Shown here in pieces: positions 32,856 to 40,865 of a stretch of DNA of 64,000 nt (position 1 is its first letter; each line of letters starts with the position of its first letter). Source of the stretch: CAYUZU01 sp964448675 (GTDB taxonomy: Bacteria > Planctomycetota > Phycisphaerae > UBA1845 > Fen-1342); the NCBI GenBank assembly GCA_964448675.1, contig CAYUZU010000005.1:1-64000 (forward strand), written 5' to 3'. Made by a program: the position numbers and the translations under genes. The notes below the pieces were generated by a model, which saw only the letters and a program-made list of their open reading frames with translations, was not told where the DNA came from and did not search any database.

Positions 32856-33239
32856 TCAGTCCGCCAGATCCAGGCCCTGTTTGCGCAGTTCGCCGCGAAT
32901 GTCCGGCGGCGAGAAGCCCGGCCCCTTGAGCACCTTGCCGCCAGGATCGATGCCGCCGTTTTTGGACATGTTGCTGCGATGCACCTCGGCGAAGACAGGC
33001 TCGAGATCGACGCCCAGCTCGACGGCGGTGCCGTAGGTCACGACGAGGATGTCGGCGAGCGCGTCGATCATCTCGACGAAATCGTCCTTGTCGGCGGCTT
33101 CGACGAACTCGGCCGCCTCGCTGCAGATCAGCCGGGCACGGCGGAGGCGATCCTTGTGCGAGATCATCGTGGGCCGCTCCGCGGCGGGGACGTCGTACTT
33201 CTCGTGAAACGCCTTCACCATCGCTTGTTCGGGGGACAT
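32856..33239 (-). CDS. MazG/HisE-like nucleotide pyrophosphohydrolase
   Basis: 127 residues, one all-alpha NTP pyrophosphohydrolase domain. 'EAAEFVEAADKDDFVEMIDALADILVVTYGTAVELG' contains the metal-binding E-x2-E and E-x2-D pairs, and 'VHRSNMSKNGG' follows. Related proteins cleave nucleoside triphosphates or act in histidine synthesis; no his genes lie nearby, so a housecleaning role is more likely. AGGAGG lies 7 bases before ATG 33239, which rejects the much longer open frame upstream. Confidence 0.85.
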   Translation of the reverse strand: MSPEQAMVKAFHEKYDVPAAERPTMISHKDRLRRARLICSEAAEFVEAADKDDFVEMIDALADILVVTYGTAVELGVDLEPVFAEVHRSNMSKNGGIDPGGKVLKGPGFSPPDIRGELRKQGLDLAD

Positions 33240-33262
33240 CGTGCCTCCTGTTGGTCGTTGCC

Positions 33263-34258
33263 TCAGGCGTCGGCGACGCCGGTCGTCGCGCGCCGCCGCA
33301 GGGCGCGGTTGCCGAGTTGTCCGCACGCCGCCATTTGGGCGCGTCCCTTGGTCAATCGTCGCGTGCAGCGCTGGCCGGCCTGGTCGACCCGTTCGATGAA
33401 GCGCGTGACCTGTTCGTCGCCGGGTGCGGGCCAGGGGGACGCCTGTCGCGGATTGTACGGGATGACGTTCAGTACGCAGCGCAGCGGACGCAGGTAGGCG
33501 GCGAGCTCGGCGGCGTGTTCGGGTGCGTCGTTGACGCCGGGGATGAGGACGTATTCGATCATGAAGAACTGGCAGTTGCGCAGCGGATAGGCAAGCAGAG
33601 CGTCGCGCAGCCGGTACATGGGCTCGAGCCGATTGACCGGCATGATCTGCGAGCGGATCTCGTCGTTGGGGGCGTTGAGCGAGACGGCGACGTCGATGCG
33701 GCGCCAGCCGGTGGCCGCGAGCCGGCGCAGGCCCTCGGTGCGGCCGACGGTGGAAATGCGGACGCGCTCGCGCGAGAACGAGAGGCCGCCGGGGTCGAAC
33801 AGCACGCGCAGCGCCTGGGCGACGTTGTCGAAGTTGTCCAGCGGCTCGCCCATGCCCATGAAGACGACGTTGCGCACGCGGCCGCCGGTGAGGCGCTGGG
33901 CGCCGACGACCTGACCGACGATTTCGGCGGGGGAGAGATTGCGCAGCAGGCCGAGCTGGCCGGTTTCGCAGAACGCACAACCCCAGGCGCAGCCGAGCTG
34001 CGACGAGACGCACAGGGTGTGCCAGTTGCGGCCGCGGCGGCGCATCGGCACGACGACGCTCTCGATCTCGAGGCCATCCGCGGTGCGCTGGACGAGTTTG
34101 GTGAGTTCGCCATCGCGGACCTGCCGCACGATCGGCAACGGATCGGCATGGAGCGGGCCCGCGGGTTTCGGATCGGCAAAGGCGGTGCGATAGGCGGCGC
34201 GCAGCGATTTCAGGTCGCGTACGCCGGCGCGGGCCGCCCGTACCTCATCGAATGTCAT
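33263..34258 (-). CDS. RlmN/Cfr-family radical SAM rRNA methyltransferase, short N-terminus
   Basis: 331 residues. 'LCVSSQLGCAWGCAFCETGQLGLLRNLSPAEIVGQV' holds the radical-SAM cysteines (C90, C94, C97); 'VFMGMGEPLDNFDNV' and the C-terminal 'MAACGQLGN' with the methyl-carrying Cys complete the RlmN/Cfr mechanism. It would methylate C2 of an adenine in 23S rRNA, and RlmN also acts on tRNA. Two oddities: CETG instead of the usual CATG, and about 35 fewer residues before the cluster than E. coli RlmN. An upstream GTG (34273) is possible; the frame further upstream overlaps divergent ruvB and is unlikely to be used. Confidence 0.85.
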   Translation of the reverse strand: MTFDEVRAARAGVRDLKSLRAAYRTAFADPKPAGPLHADPLPIVRQVRDGELTKLVQRTADGLEIESVVVPMRRRGRNWHTLCVSSQLGCAWGCAFCETGQLGLLRNLSPAEIVGQVVGAQRLTGGRVRNVVFMGMGEPLDNFDNVAQALRVLFDPGGLSFSRERVRISTVGRTEGLRRLAATGWRRIDVAVSLNAPNDEIRSQIMPVNRLEPMYRLRDALLAYPLRNCQFFMIEYVLIPGVNDAPEHAAELAAYLRPLRCVLNVIPYNPRQASPWPAPGDEQVTRFIERVDQAGQRCTRRLTKGRAQMAACGQLGNRALRRRATTGVADA

Positions 34259-34456
34259 GCCCAGCACGTCCACGGCTGCCAAGGTACCGCAGGGCCGGCG
34301 AAAGGGCCACGCGTTTTCGCGGTCGCGCGGGCTGGTGGCGGAACGCGGCGTGACGCGGGGCGTGCCGGTCGGCGTCGCGGCGAGTATACTGGACGGCGGT
34401 CGCGATATGGGTCGCGACGGGTCCGTGGTATGATCGAGCGAGGGCGCGGGACGCTG

Positions 34457-35485
34457 ATGGCGGTCGAGCGGGTCTTCACACAACCTGGCCCTGATGAGGA
34501 GCGCTACCTGACGTCGCTGCGGCCGCAGCGACTCGAGGAGTGCATCGGGCAGGAGGTCGTGCGCGAGCAATTACGTATCGCGCTCGATGCGGCGAAGCAG
34601 CGCGGCGAGCCGCTGGACCACGTGTTGCTCGATGGTCCGCCGGGGCTGGGCAAGACGACGCTGGCGCACGTCATCGCCAACGAGATGGGGGCGAACATCC
34701 GCGTCACCAGCGGGCCGGCCATCGCGCGGCAGGGTGACCTGATGATGATGCTCACGCAGATGGACACCGGCGACGTGCTGTTCATCGATGAGATTCATCG
34801 GCTGGCGAAAGTGGTGGAGGAGTTTCTCTATCCGGCGCTGGAGGACTTCCGCGTCGATTACACGACAGAGAGCGGGATTGGCGGGCGGACGGTGAACTTC
34901 GCCCTCAAGCGGTTCACGCTGGTGGGGGCGACCACGCGGGCAGGGATGCTGTCGGCGGCGCTGCGCGACCGGTTCGGGCTGCTGTTTCACCTGGAGTATT
35001 ACAGCGAAGCACAATTGGTACAGATCGTCGAGCGGAACGTGCAGTTGCTCGAGGTGCCGGCGGATCGGCCCGCGCTGGAGCGGCTGGCGTCGCGGTCGCG
35101 CGGTACGCCGCGGATCGCGAATCGGTTGTTGCGTCGCGTGCGGGATTATGCGGAGGTGCGCGGGGACGGGGTGCTGACGCCAAAGGTGGTCGATGCGGCG
35201 CTCGACATCCTGCAGATCGACCACCTGGGGCTGGATCGGCTCGATCGGGACTACCTGAAAGCGTTGATTCGGCACTATGACGGTGGGCCGGCGGGGATTG
35301 AGGCAATTGCAGCGAGCATGGGGCACGAGCGAGACACGCTGGAGGACGTGGTGGAGCCGTACTTGTTGCAGATTGGCTTTGTGATCCGCACGCCACGGGG
35401 ACGGGCGGCGCGGCCGGCGGCTTACGAGCATCTGGGGCTGACGCCCTCTGAACGGGCCCGCGACGAGCGATCGCTCTTCGAGTGA
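34457..35485 (+). CDS. ruvB: Holliday junction branch migration ATPase RuvB
   Basis: 342 residues, standard length. 'RPQRLEECIGQEVVREQL' at the N-terminus, Walker A 'DGPPGLGKTTLAHVIANEMG', Walker B 'VLFIDEIHRL', sensor 'LVGATTRAGMLSAALRDRFG' and the winged-helix C-terminus 'PYLLQIGFVIRTPRGRAA'. RuvB drives branch migration with RuvA and RuvC, which are not in this window. ATG 34457 is preferred; ATG 34430 is also in frame. Confidence 0.96.
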   Translation: MAVERVFTQPGPDEERYLTSLRPQRLEECIGQEVVREQLRIALDAAKQRGEPLDHVLLDGPPGLGKTTLAHVIANEMGANIRVTSGPAIARQGDLMMMLTQMDTGDVLFIDEIHRLAKVVEEFLYPALEDFRVDYTTESGIGGRTVNFALKRFTLVGATTRAGMLSAALRDRFGLLFHLEYYSEAQLVQIVERNVQLLEVPADRPALERLASRSRGTPRIANRLLRRVRDYAEVRGDGVLTPKVVDAALDILQIDHLGLDRLDRDYLKALIRHYDGGPAGIEAIAASMGHERDTLEDVVEPYLLQIGFVIRTPRGRAARPAAYEHLGLTPSERARDERSLFE

Positions 35486-35571
35486 GAGGGCACGCGTTGG
35501 GGGGCACTGGGAGCGTAACCGGCGAATTGCGCGGGGTTTTGGGGGCAATCCGGACAAAAGTGATTATTTTC

Positions 35572-35600
35572 TTGCCGTGGGCCGATACGTAGGGTATGTT
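35572..35600 (+). promoter_or_regulatory. Predicted promoter of the branched-chain amino acid operon
   Basis: TTGCCG (35572-35577) and TATGTT (35595-35600) with a 17-bp spacer. This would start a transcript near 35607, about 28 bases ahead of the leader ORF and about 300 bases ahead of ilvB. It lies in the gap after ruvB. Confidence 0.55.
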
Positions 35601-35634
35601 TGACTGAAATGGTCGTTTGAATCGGTTCAGTATT

Positions 35635-35796
35635 ATGCAAAGCAACGCGGACAACGCAGTCTACGCCTTCGCCGACAGCTCCCGGGCTGTCGCCGGAAAC
35701 GGTACCGGTGCGTCCTCGTTCATGCTGAACCTGGTTCTGGTCCTCCCCCTAATCGTACTCGCTCTAGTTATTAGCGCCGTCCAGCGCAGCGGGTGA
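35635..35796 (+). CDS. Leu/Val/Ile-rich leader peptide of the ilv-leu operon
   Basis: 53 residues if read from ATG 35635, or 24 from the in-frame ATG 35722. The last 24 residues include 'LNLVLVLPLIVLALVIS': from ATG 35722, 14 of 24 residues are Leu, Val or Ile, several with codons that are uncommon in this GC-rich DNA (CTA twice, GTA, GTT, ATT). The stop codon at 35794-35796 lies within a segment able to pair with the terminator downstream. No ribosome site is obvious. The same hydrophobic run could instead be a membrane segment of a small protein, but its position just before ilvB and the attenuator favours a regulatory leader. Confidence 0.6.
   Translation: MQSNADNAVYAFADSSRAVAGNGTGASSFMLNLVLVLPLIVLALVISAVQRSG
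35787..35795 (+). promoter_or_regulatory. Candidate antiterminator segment
   Basis: CAGCGGGTG at the leader stop codon is complementary to CACTCGCTG at 35842-35850, with 8 Watson-Crick pairs and one G-U. Those bases form part of the terminator's 5' arm and loop. A ribosome at the stop codon would cover this segment; one stalled on the Leu/Val/Ile codons would leave it free. Confidence 0.5.
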
Positions 35797-35834
35797 GGTA
35801 CCAGACCGACTAGGCAACCAAAGGTCGAATCCAA

Positions 35835-35874
35835 GGGCCGACACTCGCTGCGAAGCGGGTGTCGGCCCTTTTTT
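35835..35874 (+). terminator. Intrinsic terminator / attenuator before ilvB
   Basis: Stem 35835-35848 pairs with 35855-35868 (14 pairs including one wobble), with a six-base loop, followed directly by six T. It lies between the leader ORF and the ilvB start at 35907. No gene upstream other than ruvB, 350 bases away, needs it, so it most likely controls entry into the ilv-leu operon. Confidence 0.85.
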
Positions 35875-35906
35875 CATGGCCCCGTGGGGTCAACGGAGCG
35901 AACAGC

Positions 35907-37598
35907 GTGCCAGAGCCAGTGGCCAGAACCGGAGCCCAGGTCGTCCTGGATGCCCTCTGCGACGCAGGCGTGGACCGCGTGTTCGGCTATCCAGGTGGGG
36001 CGATCATGCCGTTGTACGACACCCTGCTCGACTCGCCGATCGAGCATGTCCTGACGCGGCACGAGCAGGCGGCGATTCATGCCGCAGACGCCTACGCGCG
36101 GGCGAGTGGGCGGCTCGGCGTCTGCATCGCCACGTCGGGGCCGGGGGCGACGAACCTGGTGACGGGGATTTGCACGGCGTTGATGGACTCGTCGCCGGTG
36201 TTGTGCCTGACGGGGCAGGTGCCGACGCCGACGATCGGCACGGACGCGTTTCAGGAGGCGGACGTGTTGGGGATCGTGTCGACGGTGACGAAGCAGGCGT
36301 ATTTAACGCGGTCGCTGCACGAGTTGCCTGAGGTGATGAGCGAGGCGATCTACGTGGCGCGGTCGGGGCGGCCGGGGCCGGTCGTGGTGGACTTGCCCAA
36401 GAACGTGCTGTCTGGCAAGACGACGCACGTCAGTATCGCAGCGCCCCGCATCGCGGGTTACGAGCCAACGCCGACGGTTTGTGTGGAGGCGGTTGCGCGG
36501 GCGCATGCGTTGCTGCGTGGTGCGCGGCGGCCGGTGTGTGTTGTTGGTGGTGGGTGCAAGCTGTCGGGGGCGACGGCGCTGTTGCGGGCGTGGTGTCGGC
36601 GCACGGGCGTGCCGGTGGCGGTGACGTTGAACGGATTGGGGGCGTTGGAGCCGACCTGTTCGGGCTACCTGGGGATGCTGGGCATGCACGGGTTGCGGGC
36701 GGCGAACCGGGCCGTGGCGCAGGCGGATGTCCTGATCGGGCTGGGCATGCGGTTTGATGACCGTGTGACGGGTCGTGTCGACGAGTTCGCCCGCGGGGCC
36801 CGGGTTATTCACGTCGACATCGACGCGGCGGAGATCGGCAAGATCATCCCTGTGGATGTTGGGGTGCACGCGGATCTGTCGGCAGCGCTCGAAGCGTGGC
36901 TGGTGTTGCTCGACGAACAGCCGGTGGCGCCGTTTACCGCTTGGCAGCAGACGGCGGCGGCGGCGGGTGACGGTCGGCAGCAGGTGCTGGCGCGGGGGCG
37001 TGAGGTGTCGATGATCGCGGTGCTCGACGCGCTCTGTGAGTTGGTCGGCGGTGACGCGATCGTGACGACGGACGTGGGTCAGCACCAGATGTGGGCGGCG
37101 CAGCGTGTGCGGGTCAACGACCCACGACGATTCATCACGTCCGGCGGGGCGGGGACGATGGGGTTTGGTTTGCCGGCGGCGGTCGGGGCGCAAATGGCGT
37201 GTCTGGAGCGGCGGGTGGTGGCGGTGTTGGGTGACGGTGGCTTCCAGATGAGTCAGGCCGAGTTGGCGACGATTCGACGGTGCAATCTGCCCGTGAAGAT
37301 TGCCGTGCTGGACAACCGTTTCCTGGGCATGGTGCGCCAGTGGCAGGACATGTTCTATGCTCGGCGCTATAGCGCGGTGGACATGTCGGACAATCCGGAC
37401 TTTGCGGCGTTGGCGCGTGTGTACGGGTTGGCGGCCTACACCCTGGACGAGACGAGCAAGACGAACGACGTGCTGCGCGCCTGGTGGCAACATGACGGGC
37501 CGGCGTTGCTGCACTGTGTGTGTGCGGCCGAAGAGAACGTGTTTCCGATGGTACCTGCCGGCGCGACGCTGGGGGAGATGTTGGAGGCGAGCGGATGA
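35907..37598 (+). CDS. ilvB: Acetolactate synthase large subunit (IlvB)
   Basis: 563 residues. 'FGYPGGAIMPLYDTL' and 'VLTRHEQAAIHAADAYARASG' include the catalytic Glu of the thiamine diphosphate site. 'TSGPGATNLVTGICTALMDS', 'GTDAFQEADVLGIV' and the C-terminal ThDP/Mg motif 'VAVLGDGGFQMSQAELATIRRCNLPVKIAVLDNR' are all present. It condenses two pyruvates, or pyruvate with 2-oxobutyrate, as the first common step for Val, Leu and Ile. I take the GTG at 35907 because GGAG lies about 8 bases upstream; ATG codons nearby are out of frame. Confidence 0.95.
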   Translation: MPEPVARTGAQVVLDALCDAGVDRVFGYPGGAIMPLYDTLLDSPIEHVLTRHEQAAIHAADAYARASGRLGVCIATSGPGATNLVTGICTALMDSSPVLCLTGQVPTPTIGTDAFQEADVLGIVSTVTKQAYLTRSLHELPEVMSEAIYVARSGRPGPVVVDLPKNVLSGKTTHVSIAAPRIAGYEPTPTVCVEAVARAHALLRGARRPVCVVGGGCKLSGATALLRAWCRRTGVPVAVTLNGLGALEPTCSGYLGMLGMHGLRAANRAVAQADVLIGLGMRFDDRVTGRVDEFARGARVIHVDIDAAEIGKIIPVDVGVHADLSAALEAWLVLLDEQPVAPFTAWQQTAAAAGDGRQQVLARGREVSMIAVLDALCELVGGDAIVTTDVGQHQMWAAQRVRVNDPRRFITSGGAGTMGFGLPAAVGAQMACLERRVVAVLGDGGFQMSQAELATIRRCNLPVKIAVLDNRFLGMVRQWQDMFYARRYSAVDMSDNPDFAALARVYGLAAYTLDETSKTNDVLRAWWQHDGPALLHCVCAAEENVFPMVPAGATLGEMLEASG

Positions 37599-37867
37599 AG
37601 ATCCTGACGTTTGCGATGGTGCTGCGACGAATGGCGGCGTTGCCGAAGGTGCTGCTGTTGATTGCCCGCTTGGGCGGAACGGTGAGCTACGTGTCGGCGG
37701 CGGACGGGCGGGCGAACATTGTCGTGCAGGCGCCGGGAACGGCAGCGCATCGGTTTGCGCCCCAACTGCGGCGGATCATCGACGTGGTCGAACTGACGGA
37801 GCTGCGCATGGTTGGTGCGGCGGGCGAAGCCAAGGCGAATGGCGGCGCACGGCGCCGGGGTGCATGA
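37595..37867 (+). CDS. IlvM-like acetolactate synthase regulatory subunit (single ACT domain)
   Basis: 90 residues, the size of E. coli IlvM rather than the ~160-residue IlvN/IlvH. An ACT-like pattern is visible: 'RRMAALPKVLLLIARLGGTVSYVSAA', then 'ANIVVQAP' and 'LRRIIDVVELTELRM'. Its ATG overlaps the ilvB stop as ATGA with GGAGG upstream, which strongly supports a subunit of the same enzyme. Sequence similarity is weak, so the call rests partly on context. Whether it confers valine feedback cannot be told. Confidence 0.72.
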   Translation: MKILTFAMVLRRMAALPKVLLLIARLGGTVSYVSAADGRANIVVQAPGTAAHRFAPQLRRIIDVVELTELRMVGAAGEAKANGGARRRGA

Positions 37868-37930
37868 GAGCGGAACAGTGCCGGACGCGGATGTCCGGCC
37901 GGGACGAAAGAACAGGGAACGAGGTGCGAG

Positions 37931-39109
37931 ATGAGAGTATGGCATGACCAGGATGTGCGACGCGATGCGTTGGAAGGGAAACGCGTTGCGATCATTGGGT
38001 ATGGGGCGCAGGGGCACGCGCATGCGCTGAACCTGCATGACAGCGGCTTCGACGTCACGGTCGGGTTGCGGGCCGGCAGTTCGCATTGGGCGACGGCGGC
38101 GCAGGCGGGGTTGCGCGTCGTGGAGGTTGAGGAGGCGGTGCGCTGCGCGGATGTCGTGATGGTGTTGATTCCCGACGAAGTGCAGCCAGACGTGTATGCT
38201 CGGCAGATTCGGCCAAACCTTCGTCGCGGGGCATACCTGGCTTTCGCCCATGGGTTTGCGGTTCACTTCGGGCGGATCGTGCCGCCGGTGGATTGCAGTG
38301 TCTTTCTTGTCGCGCCGAAGGGGCCTGGGCGTCTGGTGCGGCGGCAGTACAGCGACGGGAGTGGTGTGCCGTGCTTGATTGCGGTGCATCGCGACATGGC
38401 GGGCGATACGCGCGACGTGGCGCTGGCGTATGCGAGCGGCATAGGCGGTGGCCGCGCGGGTATCCTCGAGACGACTTTTCGCGAGGAGACCGAGACCGAT
38501 CTGTTTGGGGAGCAGGCGGTGCTGTGTGGTGGGTTGACCGAACTGATCCGCGCGGGTTTCGAGACGTTGGTTGACGCCGGCTATCGTCCTGAAATGGCGT
38601 ACTTCGAGTGTCTGCACGAAGTGAAGCTGATCACGGACCTGATCTATGAACGGGGCATCACGGGCATGCGGGCAGCGATCAGCAACACCGCCGAGTATGG
38701 CGACCTGACGCGCGGGCGGCGCGTGGTCGGCGAGGCGGCGCGGTCCGCGATGAAGAGCGTGCTGGCCGAGATTCAGTCCGGCGCTTTTGCTGAAGAGTGG
38801 ATGGCCGAGTTTGCCGCCGGCAAGAAGAAGATGTGTGAGATGGCGACGGGTGGCGCGGCGCACGAGATCGAGCAGGTCGGGCGTCGACTTCGGTCGATGA
38901 TGCCGTGGCTGGCGGGTGATGCGACGGAGGCCGAACCCGGACAGGCTCGTGGTGCGGGCGGGGCGCGCGGCCTTGCGGGTGTCGGTGCCGCGCGTGTCGG
39001 CGAGGCGGATGCGGCCACGGATGCGACGGGGTGTGACTGGCCGGGGTTCGAGGCGCCACCCTGTTGGTACATCAAGCGGCAGCAGAAGCGTAGCAAGGTG
39101 ACGAAGTGA
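37931..39109 (+). CDS. ilvC: Ketol-acid reductoisomerase with extended C-terminal tail
   Basis: 392 residues. 'VAIIGYGAQGHAHALNLHDSGFDVTVGL' is the NADPH-binding site. 'FAHGFAVHFGRIVPP', 'VFLVAPKGPGRLVRRQY', 'FREETETDLFGEQAVLCGGL' (Mg ligands) and 'EVKLITDLIYERGI' follow. It isomerises and reduces acetolactate or acetohydroxybutyrate. The class I core ends near residue 325 ('RSMMPWLAG'); about 65 further residues are Ala/Gly-rich and finish in a basic 'YIKRQQKRSKVTK' that is encoded by an 8-nt repeat array. The tail is probably read-through into intergenic-type sequence. Confidence 0.95.
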   Translation: MRVWHDQDVRRDALEGKRVAIIGYGAQGHAHALNLHDSGFDVTVGLRAGSSHWATAAQAGLRVVEVEEAVRCADVVMVLIPDEVQPDVYARQIRPNLRRGAYLAFAHGFAVHFGRIVPPVDCSVFLVAPKGPGRLVRRQYSDGSGVPCLIAVHRDMAGDTRDVALAYASGIGGGRAGILETTFREETETDLFGEQAVLCGGLTELIRAGFETLVDAGYRPEMAYFECLHEVKLITDLIYERGITGMRAAISNTAEYGDLTRGRRVVGEAARSAMKSVLAEIQSGAFAEEWMAEFAAGKKKMCEMATGGAAHEIEQVGRRLRSMMPWLAGDATEAEPGQARGAGGARGLAGVGAARVGEADAATDATGCDWPGFEAPPCWYIKRQQKRSKVTK

Positions 39110-39116
39110 CAAGGAT
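39085..39116 (+). repeat. 8-nt direct array at the ilvC stop
   Basis: Four degenerate octamers (GAAGCGTA, GCAAGGTG, ACGAAGTG, ACAAGGAT). They encode the last residues of IlvC and contain its TGA stop. Confidence 0.45.
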
Positions 39117-39210
39117 GTACGGTGGTGGCGTGGATTGAGGGCTGAATGACGCCCTGTGGTGGCCGTCGAGAGGGGCGCGGTTGGCGCAGCCGGAACAGTG
39201 TCCCACCAAA

Positions 39211-39230
39211 GGCAAAGCGGAGCAATGTCC
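39211..39230 (+). repeat. Palindromic gene-end repeat, copy 2
   Basis: A GGCAAAGCGGAGCAATGTCC copy between ilvC and leuA. It has lost one base of the 21-bp form (GGC for GGAC) but keeps the GGAGC core and the ATGTCC end. Confidence 0.5.
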
Positions 39231-39248
39231 GCCTGAAGAGGACGTGTG

Positions 39249-40865
39249 ATGGACGATTACGTGCGCATATTTGATACGACCTTGCGGGATGGTGAGCAGT
39301 CGCCGGGGGCGACACTGGACGCCCACGACAAACTCGAGATTGCCCATCAGCTCGCGCGGTTGGGCGTTGACGTGATTGAGGCGGGCTTTCCGGCGGCCTC
39401 GCCGGGCGACCTTGACGCGGTGCGATGCATTGCGGGTGAGGTGGGTAAGCCGGACGGACCGACCATCGCGGGCTTGGCGCGGGCGACGCCCGCGGACATC
39501 GACGCGGCGTGGACGGCAGTGCAGGGTGCGGCGCGGCCGCGGATTCACACGTTCATCGCGACATCGGACATTCACCTGAAGCACAAGCTGCGCATGTCGC
39601 GGGACGAGGTGTTGCAGCGGACGGCGGCGATGGTGGCTCATGCGCGGGCGCGGTGTGATGATGTTGAGTTCAGTCCGGAGGACGGCAGCCGGTCGGACCC
39701 GGCGTTCTTGCACGAGGTGTTGGCGGCGGCGATCGAGAATGGCGCGACCACGCTCAATATTCCGGACACGGTGGGGTACACGTTGCCGGCGGAGTTCGCG
39801 CGGCTGATCGAGGGGATTCGAGCGCACGTGCCCGGTGTGGAGCGTTGTGTGCTTTCGGTTCATTGTCACGACGACCTGGGGCTGGCGGTGGCCAACACGC
39901 TGGCCGCTTTGAAGGCCGGCGCTCGGCAGGCGGAGGTCACGATTAACGGTCTGGGCGAGCGGGCGGGCAATGCGTCGCTGGAAGAGTTGGTGATGGCATT
40001 GCACACGCGGCGTTCGGTGTTGGGGTACCGGACCGGGATCGAGACGACGCAGCTTACGCGCACGAGCCATCTTGTTGCGGTGCGCACGGGCATCTCGGTA
40101 GCGCCAAACAAGGCGGTGGTCGGCGCGAACGCGTTTGCCCACGAGGCGGGCATTCACCAGGACGGTGTGCTCAAGAACCAGTTGACCTACGAGATCATGC
40201 GGCCCGAGACCGTTGGTCTGACGCAGAGTCGATTGGTGCTGGGCAAGCACTCGGGCCGGCACGCGTTTCGCGAACGACTCAGGGAGATGGGCTACACGGA
40301 GCTTGGCGCTGAGGCGCTGGCGCAGGCGTTCGCACGATTCAAGCAACTGGCCGATGTGAAGAAGACCGTTACCGAGGCCGACCTCGAAGCGGTTGTTGCT
40401 GATGAGTTGTATCGGCCGCCCGAGGTCTTCGAATTGCACGGTGTTCACGTGTCGTGCGGCAGTCCTTCGATTCCGACGGCGAGCATCACGTTGCTGGCGC
40501 CGGCGGGCGAGTTCTGTACCGGGACGGCGACGGGGACCGGGCCGGTGGACGCGATCTTCAGTGCGATCAACGACGTGGTGCAGTTGCGCGTTACGTTGGA
40601 AGAGTACGTGGTCCACGCGGTCAGTGGCGGTGTCAATGCACTGGGCGAGGTGACGGTGCGTGCCTATTCGGAGGCCGACGGGCGGACCTACAGCGGGCAT
40701 GGTGCCGACACGGACATCTTGGTGGCCAGTGCGCGGGCCTACATATCGGCGTTGAACAAGGCGGCGGTGGCGTTGGGCATGGCGCCACCGTCGCCAGGGG
40801 CAGGTGCCGCGACGGAGGCGGAGGTGGGGCCAGCCGAAGCAGCTCAGGTAGTGAGGTCGGCATGA
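39249..40865 (+). CDS. leuA: 2-isopropylmalate synthase
   Basis: 538 residues. 'RIFDTTLRDGEQSPGATLD' carries the metal-binding and catalytic Arg-Asp of the HMGL-like TIM barrel. 'VEFSPEDGSRSDPAFL', 'CHDDLGLAVANTLAALKAGARQAEVTINGLGERAGN' and 'NAFAHEAGIHQDGVLKN' are LeuA signatures. The C-terminal third is the leucine-binding allosteric domain. It condenses acetyl-CoA with 2-oxoisovalerate. GAGG precedes the ATG; the codon before it is GTG (39246), also usable. The stop overlaps the leuC start. Confidence 0.96.
   Translation: MDDYVRIFDTTLRDGEQSPGATLDAHDKLEIAHQLARLGVDVIEAGFPAASPGDLDAVRCIAGEVGKPDGPTIAGLARATPADIDAAWTAVQGAARPRIHTFIATSDIHLKHKLRMSRDEVLQRTAAMVAHARARCDDVEFSPEDGSRSDPAFLHEVLAAAIENGATTLNIPDTVGYTLPAEFARLIEGIRAHVPGVERCVLSVHCHDDLGLAVANTLAALKAGARQAEVTINGLGERAGNASLEELVMALHTRRSVLGYRTGIETTQLTRTSHLVAVRTGISVAPNKAVVGANAFAHEAGIHQDGVLKNQLTYEIMRPETVGLTQSRLVLGKHSGRHAFRERLREMGYTELGAEALAQAFARFKQLADVKKTVTEADLEAVVADELYRPPEVFELHGVHVSCGSPSIPTASITLLAPAGEFCTGTATGTGPVDAIFSAINDVVQLRVTLEEYVVHAVSGGVNALGEVTVRAYSEADGRTYSGHGADTDILVASARAYISALNKAAVALGMAPPSPGAGAATEAEVGPAEAAQVVRSA

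Noticed and set aside
34259..34570. Upstream extension of the RlmN-like frame
   Set aside because: It overlaps the start of divergent ruvB and has no RlmN-like sequence; the extension is probably chance.
35787..35806. T-box riboswitch for the ilv-leu leader
   Set aside because: GGGTGAGGTACC resembles the T-box core but the UGGN that pairs with the tRNA end is not in place; the Leu/Val/Ile-rich ORF explains the leader better.
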